Below are positions 11,261-22,461 of a stretch of DNA of 64,000 bases, piece by piece. Origin of the DNA: Pinus tabuliformis. Its lineage: Eukaryota > Streptophyta > Pinopsida > Pinales > Pinaceae. Under the pieces are notes generated by a model. It was not told the origin of the DNA and searched no databases. It was given only the letters and a program-made list of their open reading frames with translations. The stretch is taken from positions 829,603,556 through 829,667,555 of the forward strand of contig CM062816.1 of assembly GCA_031772625.1 (NCBI GenBank), given 5' to 3'. The number at the start of each line of letters is the position of its first letter. Position 1 is the stretch's first letter. Both the position numbers and the translations under genes were made by a program.

Positions 11261-13577
11261 TCCCTGATGGGGACTATACGAGGGCATCATAATAGCAATA
11301 GAATAGGAAAAGAAATCGACATGTTGTCTCTTTTCAACAACCATTTTCCAGTGGGAATAGTAATTCACATGTAGAGGTTTTGTTTGGGGATGGAGGTGGC
11401 GGCCCTTGGAGAGAGAGTTGGGCTCTCCACATGGCTCCACATGGGAAGCGCATGGCACATCTTGGGCTCACTCCATGGGAGCCACCAACTCGGGTCGTAT
11501 TGTCTTAAATGTCGCATGCAAAGGGGTGAAGGTGTTTGTTTGGGTCATGTGTTTTGTTAACACAACCTCTCTCGTTTGAGCTGGCATGGAGTGCCTCTCC
11601 CATGGTGGATTGGTTATCGTAAGACCTAGTACTGACAACATTGGGATGTTCATTTATGATCTCATTCTGGGTCACTACTTTGGAATGGCGAAAACTTGGT
11701 GTCTACTATCCACTTGGCTACTCTCAAGGAATTTGCAGATGACATTTAATTATGGCAGTCGTTATCTCACGAGGATAACTATTTATATGAACTTCTTTGT
11801 CATCTCGGGGTGGCAAAAAAATGGTTATCATGTGGCTGACAAACCTCAGTTACAAAGGTTGTGTTGTTGTTTGTGGCATCATTCTCAAGGGGCCACAGTG
11901 AATGATAGGTTGGACAGGCAGGGTATTTTCTCAATTCTTAAATTTCACTTAGTGGTTTGGAACTCTCCTATCCTGTAACACTCGATACTCATACTCCCCT
12001 TAACTTGTTGTTGTTGTAAGCTACATTTGTTTCAGGACTTGCTTTTGCTTCATTTATGGTGTCCATGTTTTTTGTGTTATTTTTATATAACTTTCGGTCG
12101 GGCCCCTTATTTGAACTTGTCGTGTTACTTCCTTTGGCGACTTCTCAGAGTCCTGACCCTGTAGGCATTTCGTTCAATTTCCCAGTGTTGGTATGTGATG
12201 TATGGTACCATGGAACTTTCTCGTTCTAGTTCTAATAGGCTTTTTCCCTTTTGTCACTCTTTGCTCCTTCAAAACACTCAAACCTTGTCATATTCTAGTA
12301 TTCACATTTTTTAGATCCCTGTGAATTTATTTGGTTCCAAGGTTTTGTCTATTCGAGGGCAATTGACCTTATGTGAAAGCAATCAATTCACATTACTTAG
12401 AGTATTCTGCAAGCGCGAACTAGCATTAATCTAGGGTCGTTCTTCCATCTGGTGGTTATCCTTAACTTGTTTGCTTCATCTTTATAGGGGTGCTTTTATT
12501 TGGGGGTCAAAAGCTATGTACTCTCTTATTCATTTTGAGTGCTCATTTTGTGTCTGGTGGGTGCTTATATGATTTTCAAAAGCCACTTATTCTCTCAGTT
12601 GTTTTGAGTGCTAGTCTTGTGTCTTCTTGGCAGGTTTTCAGTGGAAATGGCACCACAAGAACAACTTCCTTATCGTCGAGGAGGTGCTTCGAGGGCATCT
12701 TATGCCAAACATTGTCGGTTGTTTGGTTGGAAATAAATAGCCAACTATTTTCATGTGGCTCCCTTGGAAGTTAGAAAGGAGATTTTTTATCTAGAAGCAA
12801 GGGAGTTTGGGGATCGAATATACCATTTTGATTCTGAAATTGGTGGAAGTTCCCAAAAATGGGTTCTCGTTCTTGGGAAATTCAAGAAGAGAAGACTACA
12901 TTTTCTCCATTCTATCACCCTACATCGACAAACAAAAACACTGCTTAGTATGGTAATTCGAGATAAACATGTAGACAACTACAAGCTCTTTGCTAGACAA
13001 GAGGAGATCAAGAGAATTATGAGGGATATTAGATATGACCTTGATGATATAATGGTCAGATTAAATCGATTAGAAAGATTCGTGATTTTTGACTCAAGGA
13101 CAAAATCAAATGATCATTAGGATGAGGACACAATCATCTATTTTCCACCTCTAAACAATGTCACACTTCTTTACTACTGATGAAAATTCTCCTCCTCTCT
13201 CTCCAGTCATCATTTTGGACTAATATGTCCATTATGCCTACTTTTTTGCACACTATATCTATGGTCTATTTCCAGCTATTGGTAGCTACTTAATGTTTTT
13301 TGTACTCTCTATATTTTGTTCTATCACATATGCTATAGGCTCTAATTTAATCTATTGGGCATGGTTGTCATAGTTATGTTTTGTTTTTAGATGTAAATCC
13401 AAGTAGTTCACATATATAATCCTTGGCTCAAAGACTATCTCAATAGTCTTCTGATTAGTTAGTGTTGGTTACCCTGGAAGCGAACCAAAAATTTTCAGTA
13501 TGGACATGTAGTTTTTATCTATGTAATCTTTTTGGTTATCAATAGAAATCTATGGACAAAATTCACCAAAAAAAAAA
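11261..13577 (+). mobile_element. 2.3-kb A-tailed retroposon inserted in H1 (LINE-like, family not recognised)
   Basis: The insert ends in ten A residues (13,568-13,577). It is flanked by a 10-bp direct repeat, TTGAAGCTTT at 11,251-11,260 and TTCAAGCTTT at 13,578-13,587. H1 coding signal stops at the left copy and resumes after the right one. These are hallmarks of target-primed insertion. Inside, + frames at 11,586-11,978 (130 codons) and 12,755-13,120 (121 codons, charged, with a helical second half) are the longest. A stretch near 11,850-11,940 faintly recalls the zinc-binding tail that follows RT in plant LINEs, but I see no RT catalytic block. It may be a 5'-truncated LINE, a processed pseudogene or a LINE-mobilised transcript. 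No intron-like or gene-specific match is recognised. Confidence 0.7.
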
Positions 13578-13587
13578 TTCAAGCTTT

Positions 13588-13860
13588 GGTACAAGAAAAA
13601 GAATATTACATTATAGAATGTGTCTCTTAGTAAGGAAGAAAGGTCTGAAGGGGAATATAAAGAAATCCCTACAAAAAAATAATTGTAGTCATCAATGACA
13701 CATCAAATAAAGAATCCATGATTGAATGAGAAGAAGAGATTATAGAAATACTTGAAGAAAAGCCAAAGGGGGGACATGAAAAGGAAGATGAAGGTAATGA
13801 ACCACATTGTTGAAGAGTTTCTGAAAGAAGAATCAAATGAAGTTTTAGAGCTTGAGCTAG
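13588..13860 (+). pseudogene. H1 continuation after the retroposon (lysine/glutamate-rich tail of gag-protease)
   Basis: The plus-strand coding signal continues with a lysine-rich start (WYKKKN) and then a highly charged segment containing VEEFLKEES. It stops exactly where the LTR at 13,861 begins. It belongs with 10,689-11,260 and with 25,850-26,311. Coding identity is moderate and no catalytic motif is visible in this piece. Confidence 0.55.
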
Positions 13861-14373
13861 TGATGCAGGAGCATTGGCTCTCAAATCTAACTTAATCATT
13901 TGACCAAAGGGTCTGTAGTTTTACCAAGGGAGTTGGTTCCAAAAGTAAATATTATAGTTTGATTTATTTTAAATACCTATGTTTATAAGGAATTCTAGAA
14001 TATTGTATTAGTTAAATAATTGTAATGAGAGATATGAGAAGAGTTAGAAAGGTATTAGGGTTAGTTAGATTTCATGAGATATATGTCGATCTCAAGGAGA
14101 GATATTAGGATTAATTAACAAATATTTTGGATCTAAACCAAATCTATTTTGATTATAAATATCATGTAAGCCTATGGGCAATGGTGTGTGGTGTGAGTGG
14201 CCACGTAAATGATAATCAGGCCAATATTAGCAATGGTGTGTGATGTGAGTGGCCAAGTAAATGACAATGAGGACAATATCATAGTTAATATTATGATTTT
14301 AATGAAGTATATGTGATTTGTTTTTAGTGTATTGTATATTTGTGGATTTAGGTGGACCAAACACACTACATCA
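13861..14373 (+). repeat. 5' LTR of the 13,861-25,849 element, with an internal 55-bp duplication
   Basis: It starts TGATGCAGG and ends ACATCA. TATAAATATC near 14,153 is a good TATA box. A segment of about 55 bp (GCAATGGTGTGTG, then GTGAGTGGCCA, then AAATGA) is present twice in tandem at about 14,178-14,290 but once in the partner LTR. This accounts for most of the length difference (513 against 479 bp). Confidence 0.88.
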
Positions 14374-15320
14374 CAAGGTGCAAATCATTATTGCGTTGTT
14401 GGAGTGTTGTTGGGTGAGAGTCGTAGCATCAGTTAAGAGAGCAAATCCATGTGGAGGTTATGTTGGAAGAAGTTGTTGCTGAGAAATTGTTGCGCAACAA
14501 GAGTAAGAAAAGGAGTTGTGTGAGGCTTGTTACACTAGAGGAAAAGAGTTGCCTTTTATTATAGCGATCACTGCCTTCGTTGAAGATACCCATCAAGTAA
14601 TCCTAATGAACTACTTTTGGAGAGACTGCATATTGAAGTATTGAAAGATATCAGTGTGCGAAAGAGTATCCATGAGGAGAGAGTGCATACAGTCACATAA
14701 AACGACGGTGCATACAGTCAATCGAGTGCGGGAGAGGAGCCAAATTATTATTGTGAGGTGCACTGCCCAAGAGTTGTCGCCAACGATGGAGAACTTAAAA
14801 CCTGGGAACGATTTTTTGTGCGTATGGTATAGTTGCATTGAAAATCTGTGCATTGTATAAAAAACATGTGTTGTGTTGGATAACATTATATTAAGTCAAT
14901 GCATGCACGTTGAATTAATGGGGTAAGTTTGCATTTGGATTTGTGTTAGATGGATTGTAAAATTAATGCGTTGGTGGAAGTGTTTTTATTCCATTTTTCT
15001 AATGGCATGCATGTTGAACTTTCCACTCAATTCACATTGTGCGAGAAAATTAATGCTTTGAATTATTATTTTTGTTTAAAAATGAGTGGAAGTTGAGTGG
15101 ATGAAAGTGGTTTTGCATAAGAAGCATATGTTGTGAATAAAATCTGAGAGCTCATCTATTTAATGAGTGTGGAAGACATTATTTAAATGAAATAAGTTGC
15201 CATGAGTTTGAAAAACCATTGGTTGTCGTAAGAAAAACACAGTTTTGAACTGAATAAATAATTTTGAAAAATCATTAACAATCTCTTTTTAAGAGAGGAG
15301 TGGGAAAGTTTAATATTTTT
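14374..15320 (+). other. Left internal part of the 13,861-25,849 element
   Basis: No standard gag or pol motif is visible. Overlapping frames at 14,611-14,886 (minus) and 14,654-14,860 (plus) lie over the same bases, and neither resembles a known domain. No initiator-tRNA primer site follows the LTR. The stretch ends in TTTTT (15,316-15,320), which is repeated after the inner element. Confidence 0.6.
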
Positions 15321-16155
15321 TGTTGGTTTAGTGGGGCCTAACTCAAGTTCGGAAGTTATTTAGCCAAAAAAATCTTACCCGAAATAGTATGGCAGAGTGC
15401 TAGAACTAGGTTTCCACACCTTGGAGATGTTTGATATGAGGTGATTGGTATGTTGTCCAACATCTGCACTTATTGCGCTACGCGCATCTGCGGGCACCTC
15501 GCGCCCTGTGATACTGTCTTCGCGCAGCCACAACGCGACCCGTGTTATTTACCCAAGTCTTCCTTAATTAGTCTCTGTTAGCTGATTACTTAGATTAAAT
15601 TCACATATAAGCATTCATATGAGTATTCATCAAGTGCGCGCAGTAAATAGATAGAGTAAAAGTAATGTATAACATCAAAATAAGGATTCAAGAATAGATG
15701 CACAAAATAAACTTCTCTTTATTATCTTTCAATTCCAAGTACAGACCCAACTCCGCCCTGTGCACTCAGCTGCAGGGGTCCACGCACTCAGCTGCGGACT
15801 CTACTAGGCCTCTGTGCACTCAGCTGCAGAGCTTCTACCTACTACTATGACCCAATACACTTTAGGTTCCACTCTAACTTCGAACAATGCCTTCGCTATT
15901 CTATTTCTATTCTCTACCAAGCTATCTTTACACTTAGAGCCTCACTCTATTTATACAATCCCATGGTCCACGGACCATGGGTAGGCCGACGTAACTTTAC
16001 ATTAAATTAAAATACAATGCTTAGGGCGAACAACCCTATGATTCGATTGTACATTTCGTGCTCCGCGCCTATACTTCGCGGAGTCTTACAATACAATTGA
16101 CCAAAACTTGGGCTTTGAGCCCCAAAACATGCTGAGGGGGATCCCATGCCCAACA
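15321..16155 (-). repeat. 3' LTR of the 15,321 element
   Basis: It is 835 bp with TGTTGG/CCAACA ends. Read on the minus strand, TATAAATAG near 15,946-15,954 is a TATA box. The 12-mer GCACTCAGCTGC occurs three times (15,762, 15,784, 15,816); the partner LTR has only two weaker copies. GC content is visibly higher than in the surrounding host DNA. Confidence 0.9.
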
Positions 16156-16170
16156 GGCCCCCAACATAAT
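16156..16170 (-). other. Polypurine tract of the 15,321 element
   Basis: On the minus strand TTGGGGGCC stands immediately before the 3' LTR, the expected place and composition for the plus-strand primer. It confirms the minus orientation. Confidence 0.65.
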
Positions 16171-16179
16171 CATCGTGAC

Positions 16180-18700
16180 TCGTCCCAAGTCACTTTGCTA
16201 GTGCGGAAATCTTGGCACAAAGCCCCTCCAACTGTGCCTGTGCTACACGAAGGTCCGCAGTGCACTGCTCTGTTGTCTGCTGGATCTGCTCTACTCTTTC
16301 TGCTAAATGCTCGCCTTCAGGGGCAAATCCCTGTCTTAAAGCATGCATCACCTTCATTTATGCGAGCTTTCGTTCGATATTGGCAGTGATGCGGAAGGCC
16401 TCGTCAATCCAAGGCCGGACATGCGCTTTAAGTACAACCTCTTTCTATCGTGCGGCATCCACCTGTTCCTTCAATGCCTTCGCCTATTATAGCTTCGCCA
16501 GCCGTTGAGTCAGGACAACTATTTGAACCATTCTACGCAAACTGTCATACTACACTTGAAGCTCCTGCGCCTATGTTTCCAGGCTCTGTATGGTGGGGTC
16601 CTCTTGTAAAGAAGTGAGGATCGCGAAGGATTCTTCCAACATACTCGTACAGGTTTGCACTGCCTATCCTATTTCCTCCAGCCCTTTTTGGATAGCACTA
16701 GCGCGTTGTTCGCGAACTTCCGGGGGCGTGGATGACTGCGCATTCAATCGCAGTTCGGCAATCTAAAGGCTGAGGTCCAGTTGTATCCTTGTTGCTTCTT
16801 CCTTTTCCTCACAGAATCCACTGGCAAACCTATGAATTCGCTCTCCTACTGGTAGATCCACTGGGATAGCCAATTCTGGGACAATTTTATAAGCATCATC
16901 CAGTGCCTGCGCCTGTCCTTGAGTCTACGCCACAAGTTCATCACGCCGCTGGCTGAGCTGTTCCATATTGATTTTTTTCTCGCTCATTACCTGTAGCGCA
17001 TGACCTTCTCTGGCACGGAGCTCGGTTATGACCCCATCCTGTAACTGGTACAGGGTTTCTCGAGGAAGGGCAGCCAAGTTTATGCTCAACCCCTTAATCC
17101 TGCCCACCGTAGCTTGGTCAACTTCATTTTCTACCGCTAACGTGCTCTCGGGGAACACGAAAGTGTTGGTCACACTGGCGCGCAACATCTGTCCCGTCGC
17201 TGATGTACCTGCTGTGACATATGGGGCCATCGTCCCTGTTTGTGGGGGCTACACTTGTAGTCCCTCTAACTGTGTCTGTAGCACCCCCAACACAGTGTTT
17301 TGCTCCATCCTCACTTCTTGGAGTGCGTCCTTAGTGACACTACGAATCATCTCACCAATGTGAAACAGATCACCTTCTGTAAGCATGATTGGGTCAATGG
17401 ATGTCTTAGATGCCTCCGTCTTCTTTCTAGGGATCGGTTTCTCAGGGACGCAGTCGTTTCAATTATTGCGAGGTAGTTTCCGGATCCGCATGCTCTCTGT
17501 CCAGGTCGATGTCCTCAGCCTCTTGCCCTGTGGACATTTCCTGGCCCCCCCTCTACCTCTTTTATTGGCGCTGTTGTGGTTTCTGCCATCTGCGTCGCTG
17601 CTGTTGCATCAACCATTTTCTGCTGTGTGGCTGCTTCTTGTTCCTGACGCCTCTTTTTGGCCAGTTGCGCACCTTCTTCCTTTGCTGGATTGCGGCCTTC
17701 TCCATTCCTGGCAAGTCCGGGGTGCACCACTCCGGAGGCCATGTTTCCAATGCTATAAAGATGGAGTCATCTGTAGTAATAAATGGAAGCTTTGTCCATT
17801 CCTTCATTGGATCCTTTTGCGCCCAGACATGAATGTTGTGCATGTTCGCTTTAAAATTTGCAAAGCTCCGCAGAGTGGCATACACTGTGGAAGACAATCA
17901 TGGCCTTCTATTGATCCATATACGGATGTTCACCTCCATTAGCACCCAAAATACCTTGACCGCATGAATCCGCTTTGCGTCCTTCATGGCCCAGAGCGAA
18001 GCATACTTCGCGGCCTCAGGAAGGTCATGGTCGATAGGCAGGAAATAGCTATCTACCGGTAGTTCACCTACTACCAGTACAATGGATAAGAGTAACCACG
18101 CATAGTGGAAGGTCTTACCCTGCTCTTGGGCCTCCTTGTGGTTTATAAAAAATTCTTCACAGAGGAACTCAGCCTAGTTGAACTGGACCCCCTCTGCGCA
18201 CTGCTCAGCCAGCGCAACCACAGGTGCTGGTACTTCATCGACACGACACTTCCACATTAATTTGCCAGCCAGGAGCTAGGTGGCTACACGCACATCTTTG
18301 TCCTTGATACTTGCAATTGCATAGCAGCACTTCTTCTTCTCTAGCTTGTACTTGGTTTTCATGGCTTCTGCAAGAGCCAAATCGCTGCTTTTACTAGCTA
18401 TTTACGCAGGGTCCCTTCCCTTACAGGGAAGCCGAGAAATTCTGTGAATCAGTTCCACCGTGATGGGAATTGGCTCCTCCAGCCATAGATATCCATCATG
18501 CACCAGGCACAACAGCTACCTGATGACAAAAATAGTGATGGGCACGTGGTGAAAGTGGGGTATCCATCATAGATGAAGTAACCCGGCCTTCTCCACATCG
18601 CGCAACCATTTTCGCGGTTCCAACGTGATCACTGGCCCTTCCAACTTCTGTGTCATAGCATCTTTTGAATTTGAATTCGACCATTCCCCCCCACTTCTAA
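16180..18700 (-). pseudogene. Extra reading region of the 15,321 element: globular part, basic linker, long coiled coil
   Basis: Coding-like minus-strand stretches run from about 18,700 to 16,180, downstream of gag-protease and in the same sense. The first part (about 18,700-17,900; open piece 18,496-18,684) looks globular and includes a hydrophobic helix KTFHYAWLLLSIVLVV near 18,080-18,130. The middle (17,515-17,742) is Ala/Gln/Glu-rich with a basic KKRRQEQE. The last 1.1 kb (including 16,925-17,230) is Ala/Leu/Glu/Gln-rich with heptad-like spacing, so probably a long coiled coil. I recognise no catalytic motif. It resembles neither RT nor integrase. There are about half a dozen breaks. The domain order matches 1,500-4,480. 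Captured host gene and plant-mobile-domain relative are both possible. Confidence 0.55.
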
Positions 18701-19000
18701 GTCATTAACGCCTTCTTGGCGGTAGATCGTCCCAAATCTAGCTCTTAATTCGTGTCTTAATTTCCCGTCGCTTGCTCCTCTTTGTATTAAATTGGATATC
18801 TTGTCATGAACAATGACACCAACGGTCACTTCCTAGCTTACCTGCGTGGCAATGCAACCCACTCTACGTGGGCGCGACCCTTGTGACATGCCGATCCTAC
18901 GTGCAACCTCCTTATTGTGCAGCTCCTTCACTGACTCTTTTATAGTCCCACGCTCTCTTTCAACTGCTTGGAGCACTAAGATTGTGCTCCCTATAGATAG

Positions 19001-19411
19001 TCAGGTGATCGCACCACCTGTGCGAGGCTTCAATTCACCTTCCATCCTAGTCCGCGAGCACTCCTCAATTACCCTCGCGACAGTTAGCGCCGTGCATTCT
19101 TCCTCATGTGGTGTGCTCCTCTGGTTACTTTGTCTGGTAAGGTGCAGTTGTAGCCATGGTAGCAGAGTCACAAATGCTCGGTGACATTCTTCTAATGTAG
19201 TATTATGGCTGCCCATATCTTGTCCTATCATTCTTAATTTATCGAAGCGACATGCTTGCGCAATTTCGTTTTCCAGTTTTTTGATCTTCGCATCCATTAA
19301 CATGATTTTCTTCCTCAGTCGTACTCGATCTTCTTCGAGTTCGTGAAGTTTAAGGTTCCCTCGCTGAACGGCTTCCTGAATTTCCATATGTTCTTTCTCA
19401 CGTAGCTGCAT
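19001..19411 (-). CDS. Coiled-coil ORF in the 15,321 element
   Basis: This is a 136-codon open frame on the element's sense strand. Its first 60 residues are highly charged with regular Leu/Ile spacing (RLRKKIMLMDAKIKKLENEI), a strong coiled-coil prediction. The rest is Cys/His/Arg-containing without a clear motif. It lies between the second gag-like domain and the long extra region and may be the first part of that region. Function is unknown; oligomerisation is a reasonable inference. Confidence 0.5.
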   Translation of the reverse strand: MQLREKEHMEIQEAVQRGNLKLHELEEDRVRLRKKIMLMDAKIKKLENEIAQACRFDKLRMIGQDMGSHNTTLEECHRAFVTLLPWLQLHLTRQSNQRSTPHEEECTALTVARVIEECSRTRMEGELKPRTGGAIT

Positions 19412-19561
19412 AATTCCTTCATCCTAGTCCTTGCGTACTGTCCAACTATGGGAGCTATTGCGTGAGGATTCCTTTTCCTCCAAAACTATGGTCCCGACGT
19501 TGCTCCTCAACCTCGGAATCGTCTCCACGCTTAGGTTTTTACACATGGCCCTATAGGTCCA

Positions 19562-20095
19562 TCAAATCACTAGCACGTGCAGGTCCCAATTCGTTTGTCT
19601 CGCCAGGTGAACCCTGTTCAGGACTTCGCATACCTTATTGAATGCTTCCACGTGGAACGTTTGTGGTGTGCGTTGCCTTTCCTGCTGCTGCATCCTGTTC
19701 CAATTTTCTATCTTTAGTTTGGGGTGTGCTTGAGTGGGTTGTACAGCACACGTCTGTACCCATCGACACATGTGGGCGTGCAAGTTGCTCCATCCTTGCT
19801 GCCTGACTCTCGTTCGAAACTGGGGGCTTCCAAACCGTAGGCGCATCATCCTTCTATATCCGCGCCAGTCCTCAAAGTTTCCTTGATGTGCACCCCACCA
19901 TCGTGCGGGTGTTGCGCGCAGTGCCCATTTCAATGCATCGAACCGCCGCTGTTTCAGTATTGTGCTTTCAAATTTTCTTAGGAATTCATCCACTGCTCTG
20001 AATCCATCATATGTCGGTAGCTCTCTTGCCTCAGTTGTCATGCAACACAGTGATCTAACCATCATGTTGCAATTTAGCATTGTCACTTCGTGCAA
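19562..20095 (-). pseudogene. Second gag-like domain of the 15,321 element
   Basis: This open stretch of 177 codons contains ELPTYDGFRAVDEFLRKFES, then ALRATPARWWGAHQ, then DWRGYRRMMRLRFG. The pattern of an acidic start, a W-W pair after an ALxxxA helix, and a W-R-x-x-x-x-x-x-x-RFG helix is typical of plant Gypsy capsid domains. The element's main gag lies further upstream at 20,748-22,250, with the protease between them, so this is a second capsid-like domain in one element. It could be a composite formed by recombination between two elements. Confidence 0.6.
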
Positions 20096-20120
20096 CCGAT
20101 TCTACCATCGCTCTACTTCT

Positions 20121-20453
20121 TCATCTGAATCCGAAGTGTAGGAGCTTTCGCGATCCCATGAGATCCTCCCATCTACAGTCGGATTCACCCAATCTTGGTC
20201 TTGCGTCATTATCTTGTATATAATCAAGATCATCGTCCCTTTTATCATCGGGCACTGGTTCAGTGTAGCACTTCTCAAAGATCATTTTGCGCTTCTTCAG
20301 ATTGATGACCCCATTCATATCGGTGGCCCAGTTTATTCCTAACAACGCGGGATAGGGATTGCTGTCTTCGACAATCCCTATTACTTCAAAATCTACCTGC
20401 ACGCTCACACCTTCAATATCAATTGTTACCCCTTGCAACCTCCCCATGGGCAA
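20121..20453 (-). pseudogene. Aspartic protease region of the 15,321 element
   Basis: In this 110-codon stretch VQVDFEVIGIVEDSNPYPALLGINWA matches the second half of plant Gypsy proteases, where a flap-side strand is followed by an ILG-x-x-W-type motif (here LLGINWA). It is followed by a basic strand NLKKRKMIFE. The N-terminal D-S/T-G part would lie at about 20,460-20,640, where coding signal continues in weaker form. It lies directly after the zinc-knuckle gag, the normal Gypsy order. Confidence 0.65.
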
Positions 20454-20747
20454 AATTTTCTATTGGTTTGCCATTCGTAATTGAATAGGGGACCATTATA
20501 ACGTGGGCCTGCCCATGCGTTCCCATGTTTGTTTCGGTAATACAGTTGTGTCCGAACCTAGATCTAGGATTACCTCATCCATTTCATATTCACCAAGCTG
20601 TGTAATCAACCTCATTTCCCTTCCAGTGCGCAATGCATGCTTCCCCAATTTCCGGATGATGCGTGGTTCCCCTGACCCCGCTCACCTGGTGATTAGTTCC
20701 TGTAGTCCTTTAACTGCCTTGTTGTTGCACAACAGTTTCATGCATGT

Positions 20748-22328
20748 CTACATAAAGGTAGTGAGAAATGAAGGATCCATTCCTGGCTCTGGTTGATCCT
20801 TACTACCTAAAGTGGAGGCCTCTGCGAAGCTCATCTTAGCTTTCATGAATGTTTCCTTTGCGCGTTCTAAGTCAAACATGGGTTCCTTTGCAGGAGCCTT
20901 GCGAACCCATGTACTTTCCTTTGGCTTCTTCCTCGTATCTTCTCCCATGGCCATACCGCTTCTGAGCATCATTTTTATATTCGGGTCCTCTTCGGGCGGC
21001 TCAGACCTCATCATTTGTATATTTTGAGTTGGGGGAGGCTGGAATACCCATTTTTCATGCATCTTTGTGATCAACGTAGGAAAGTCTATTGTTTCATGAT
21101 CAAGCTCAGCACAATAAAAATAAGACATCCTCGTCAGGTTGGTACAATCGCGGGCATAGTTCCCTGGTCCTCTGCAATTGTAACAAATTAACTGTCCATG
21201 GCCCCTTCTTGGTTCCATTCCACCTCGTCCTCGACCTCGCCCTTGAAATCCAGCACGCACCATCCTTGCATCTGGGTCGAGGGCTCGTGTTTCGGTCTGC
21301 AACCTATAGGCTGGGATTCGATCCATCATTAGCTCGTAACTACGGCAAGTGCGCTCATCGTGGTCTACCGACCCGCAAAAATTACAAAACAATTTCTGGG
21401 GTGTCTGTGTATATTTCTGCAGCAAATGACAATTGTTCGTCGTGTGTTTCCCTCCTATATGAAAAATCGTGCACCATAAAGCGGGTGTCACACTCGACCA
21501 TGCCTGCACCTCCGGTCTCAATGGCATTGGCCCTCCTCCTGCCAAGTAGTTCACAAACACTGGATAGTGATCCTTGTCATCGCCTTGGCCTTTGCATTTT
21601 ATGCACCATACTTCCTCGCGCGCCTCTGGCCGTGGTGACTTATCCTGCTTCAAGCTTTGCATTTATAAACACAGATTCTGTAGTTGCACGTGGATTTGTT
21701 GAACTCCCAACCCAGGGTTCCGTATCGGGGTCTCATGTAATCTCATCGCCATTTACAACGCTTCGGCCTGAGTGGAAATTTTATGTTGTGATAGTGCCGT
21801 CCTCAAGTGTGGTGCCAGAGATGATACAAACCATGTGCGATGCTGTCCATTTGTCAACGTCATATTGGCTTCGCAGATCGTACTCTTCAACCATTGATCC
21901 AAATCCCAGGGAGTCTCGCCCGGGAGCATCAAAATCTCTTTAAACCTGATGATTGATTGTGTTTCTGACTTTGGTTTGCTAAATTCCCTGTTTAGCGCTT
22001 TCTGGATCTCTGCTATCCATGCATTTGGGTGGTCGTTAGAATGCTTGATATACCATGTTAATGCATGATCTTGCATCGTGCTCACCAATGTAGCCTTCTT
22101 AATATTGTCATCCATGACACCTTGTGATTCCCATACTGCTCTTACCATGAACCAAAATTGGTCCGGATCCTCATTTCCTACTCCTCTGAATACTGGTAGT
22201 TTGATCGCGCTTGCCATACTGCACTGTGGAGGCGGTGGAGTTGGAGTAGCTGGAGATGGAGGTGAGGGAGGTGAGGCAGGAGGCAGTGTGGGTGGAGGTA
22301 GTAGCCGTGGAATCCACTGCCTTATCAA
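20748..22328 (-). pseudogene. gag (capsid and multi-knuckle nucleocapsid) of the 15,321 element
   Basis: Two open stretches, 21,753-22,328 and 20,748-21,662, carry gag. The first has a Pro/Ser-rich start, then the capsid: IKLPVFRGVGNEDPDQFW, LTWYIKHSNDHP, ALNREFSKPKS, PGETPWDLDQWLK. This is the pattern of large Tat/Ogre-like plant Gypsy gags. The second has several Cys/His knuckles in a row: CIKCKGQGDDKDH, CNFCGSVDHDERTC and CYNCRGPGNYARDC, with further weaker ones and an RGRGRGG basic stretch between them. Four to five knuckles is more than the usual one or two. There are few breaks here; this is the best-kept part of the element. Confidence 0.8.
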
Positions 22329-22461
22329 ACTGACTGTGCTTCTCGGAGAAACCTTCGCGAGCTCGTCCTCGCTCTCCCCGAGGGTGAAATTAAGGCATTG
22401 TTTTCTACTTCTTCACTACTTCTGCTTCTGTAGATCTTTCCGCTCTGTGTAGTCCCAAACA

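Noticed and set aside
17385-17942. Plus-strand open frame of 185 codons, Leu/Trp/Cys-rich
   Set aside because: It is antisense to the Ala/Gln/Glu-rich coiled-coil region of the same element. Its composition is what the complement of Gln/Lys/Glu codons gives.
21089-21943. Plus-strand open frame of 284 codons
   Set aside because: It lies antisense over the zinc-knuckle gag of the 15,321 element. Its translation is Ser/Leu/Pro-rich without a domain, whereas the minus frame has clear knuckles.
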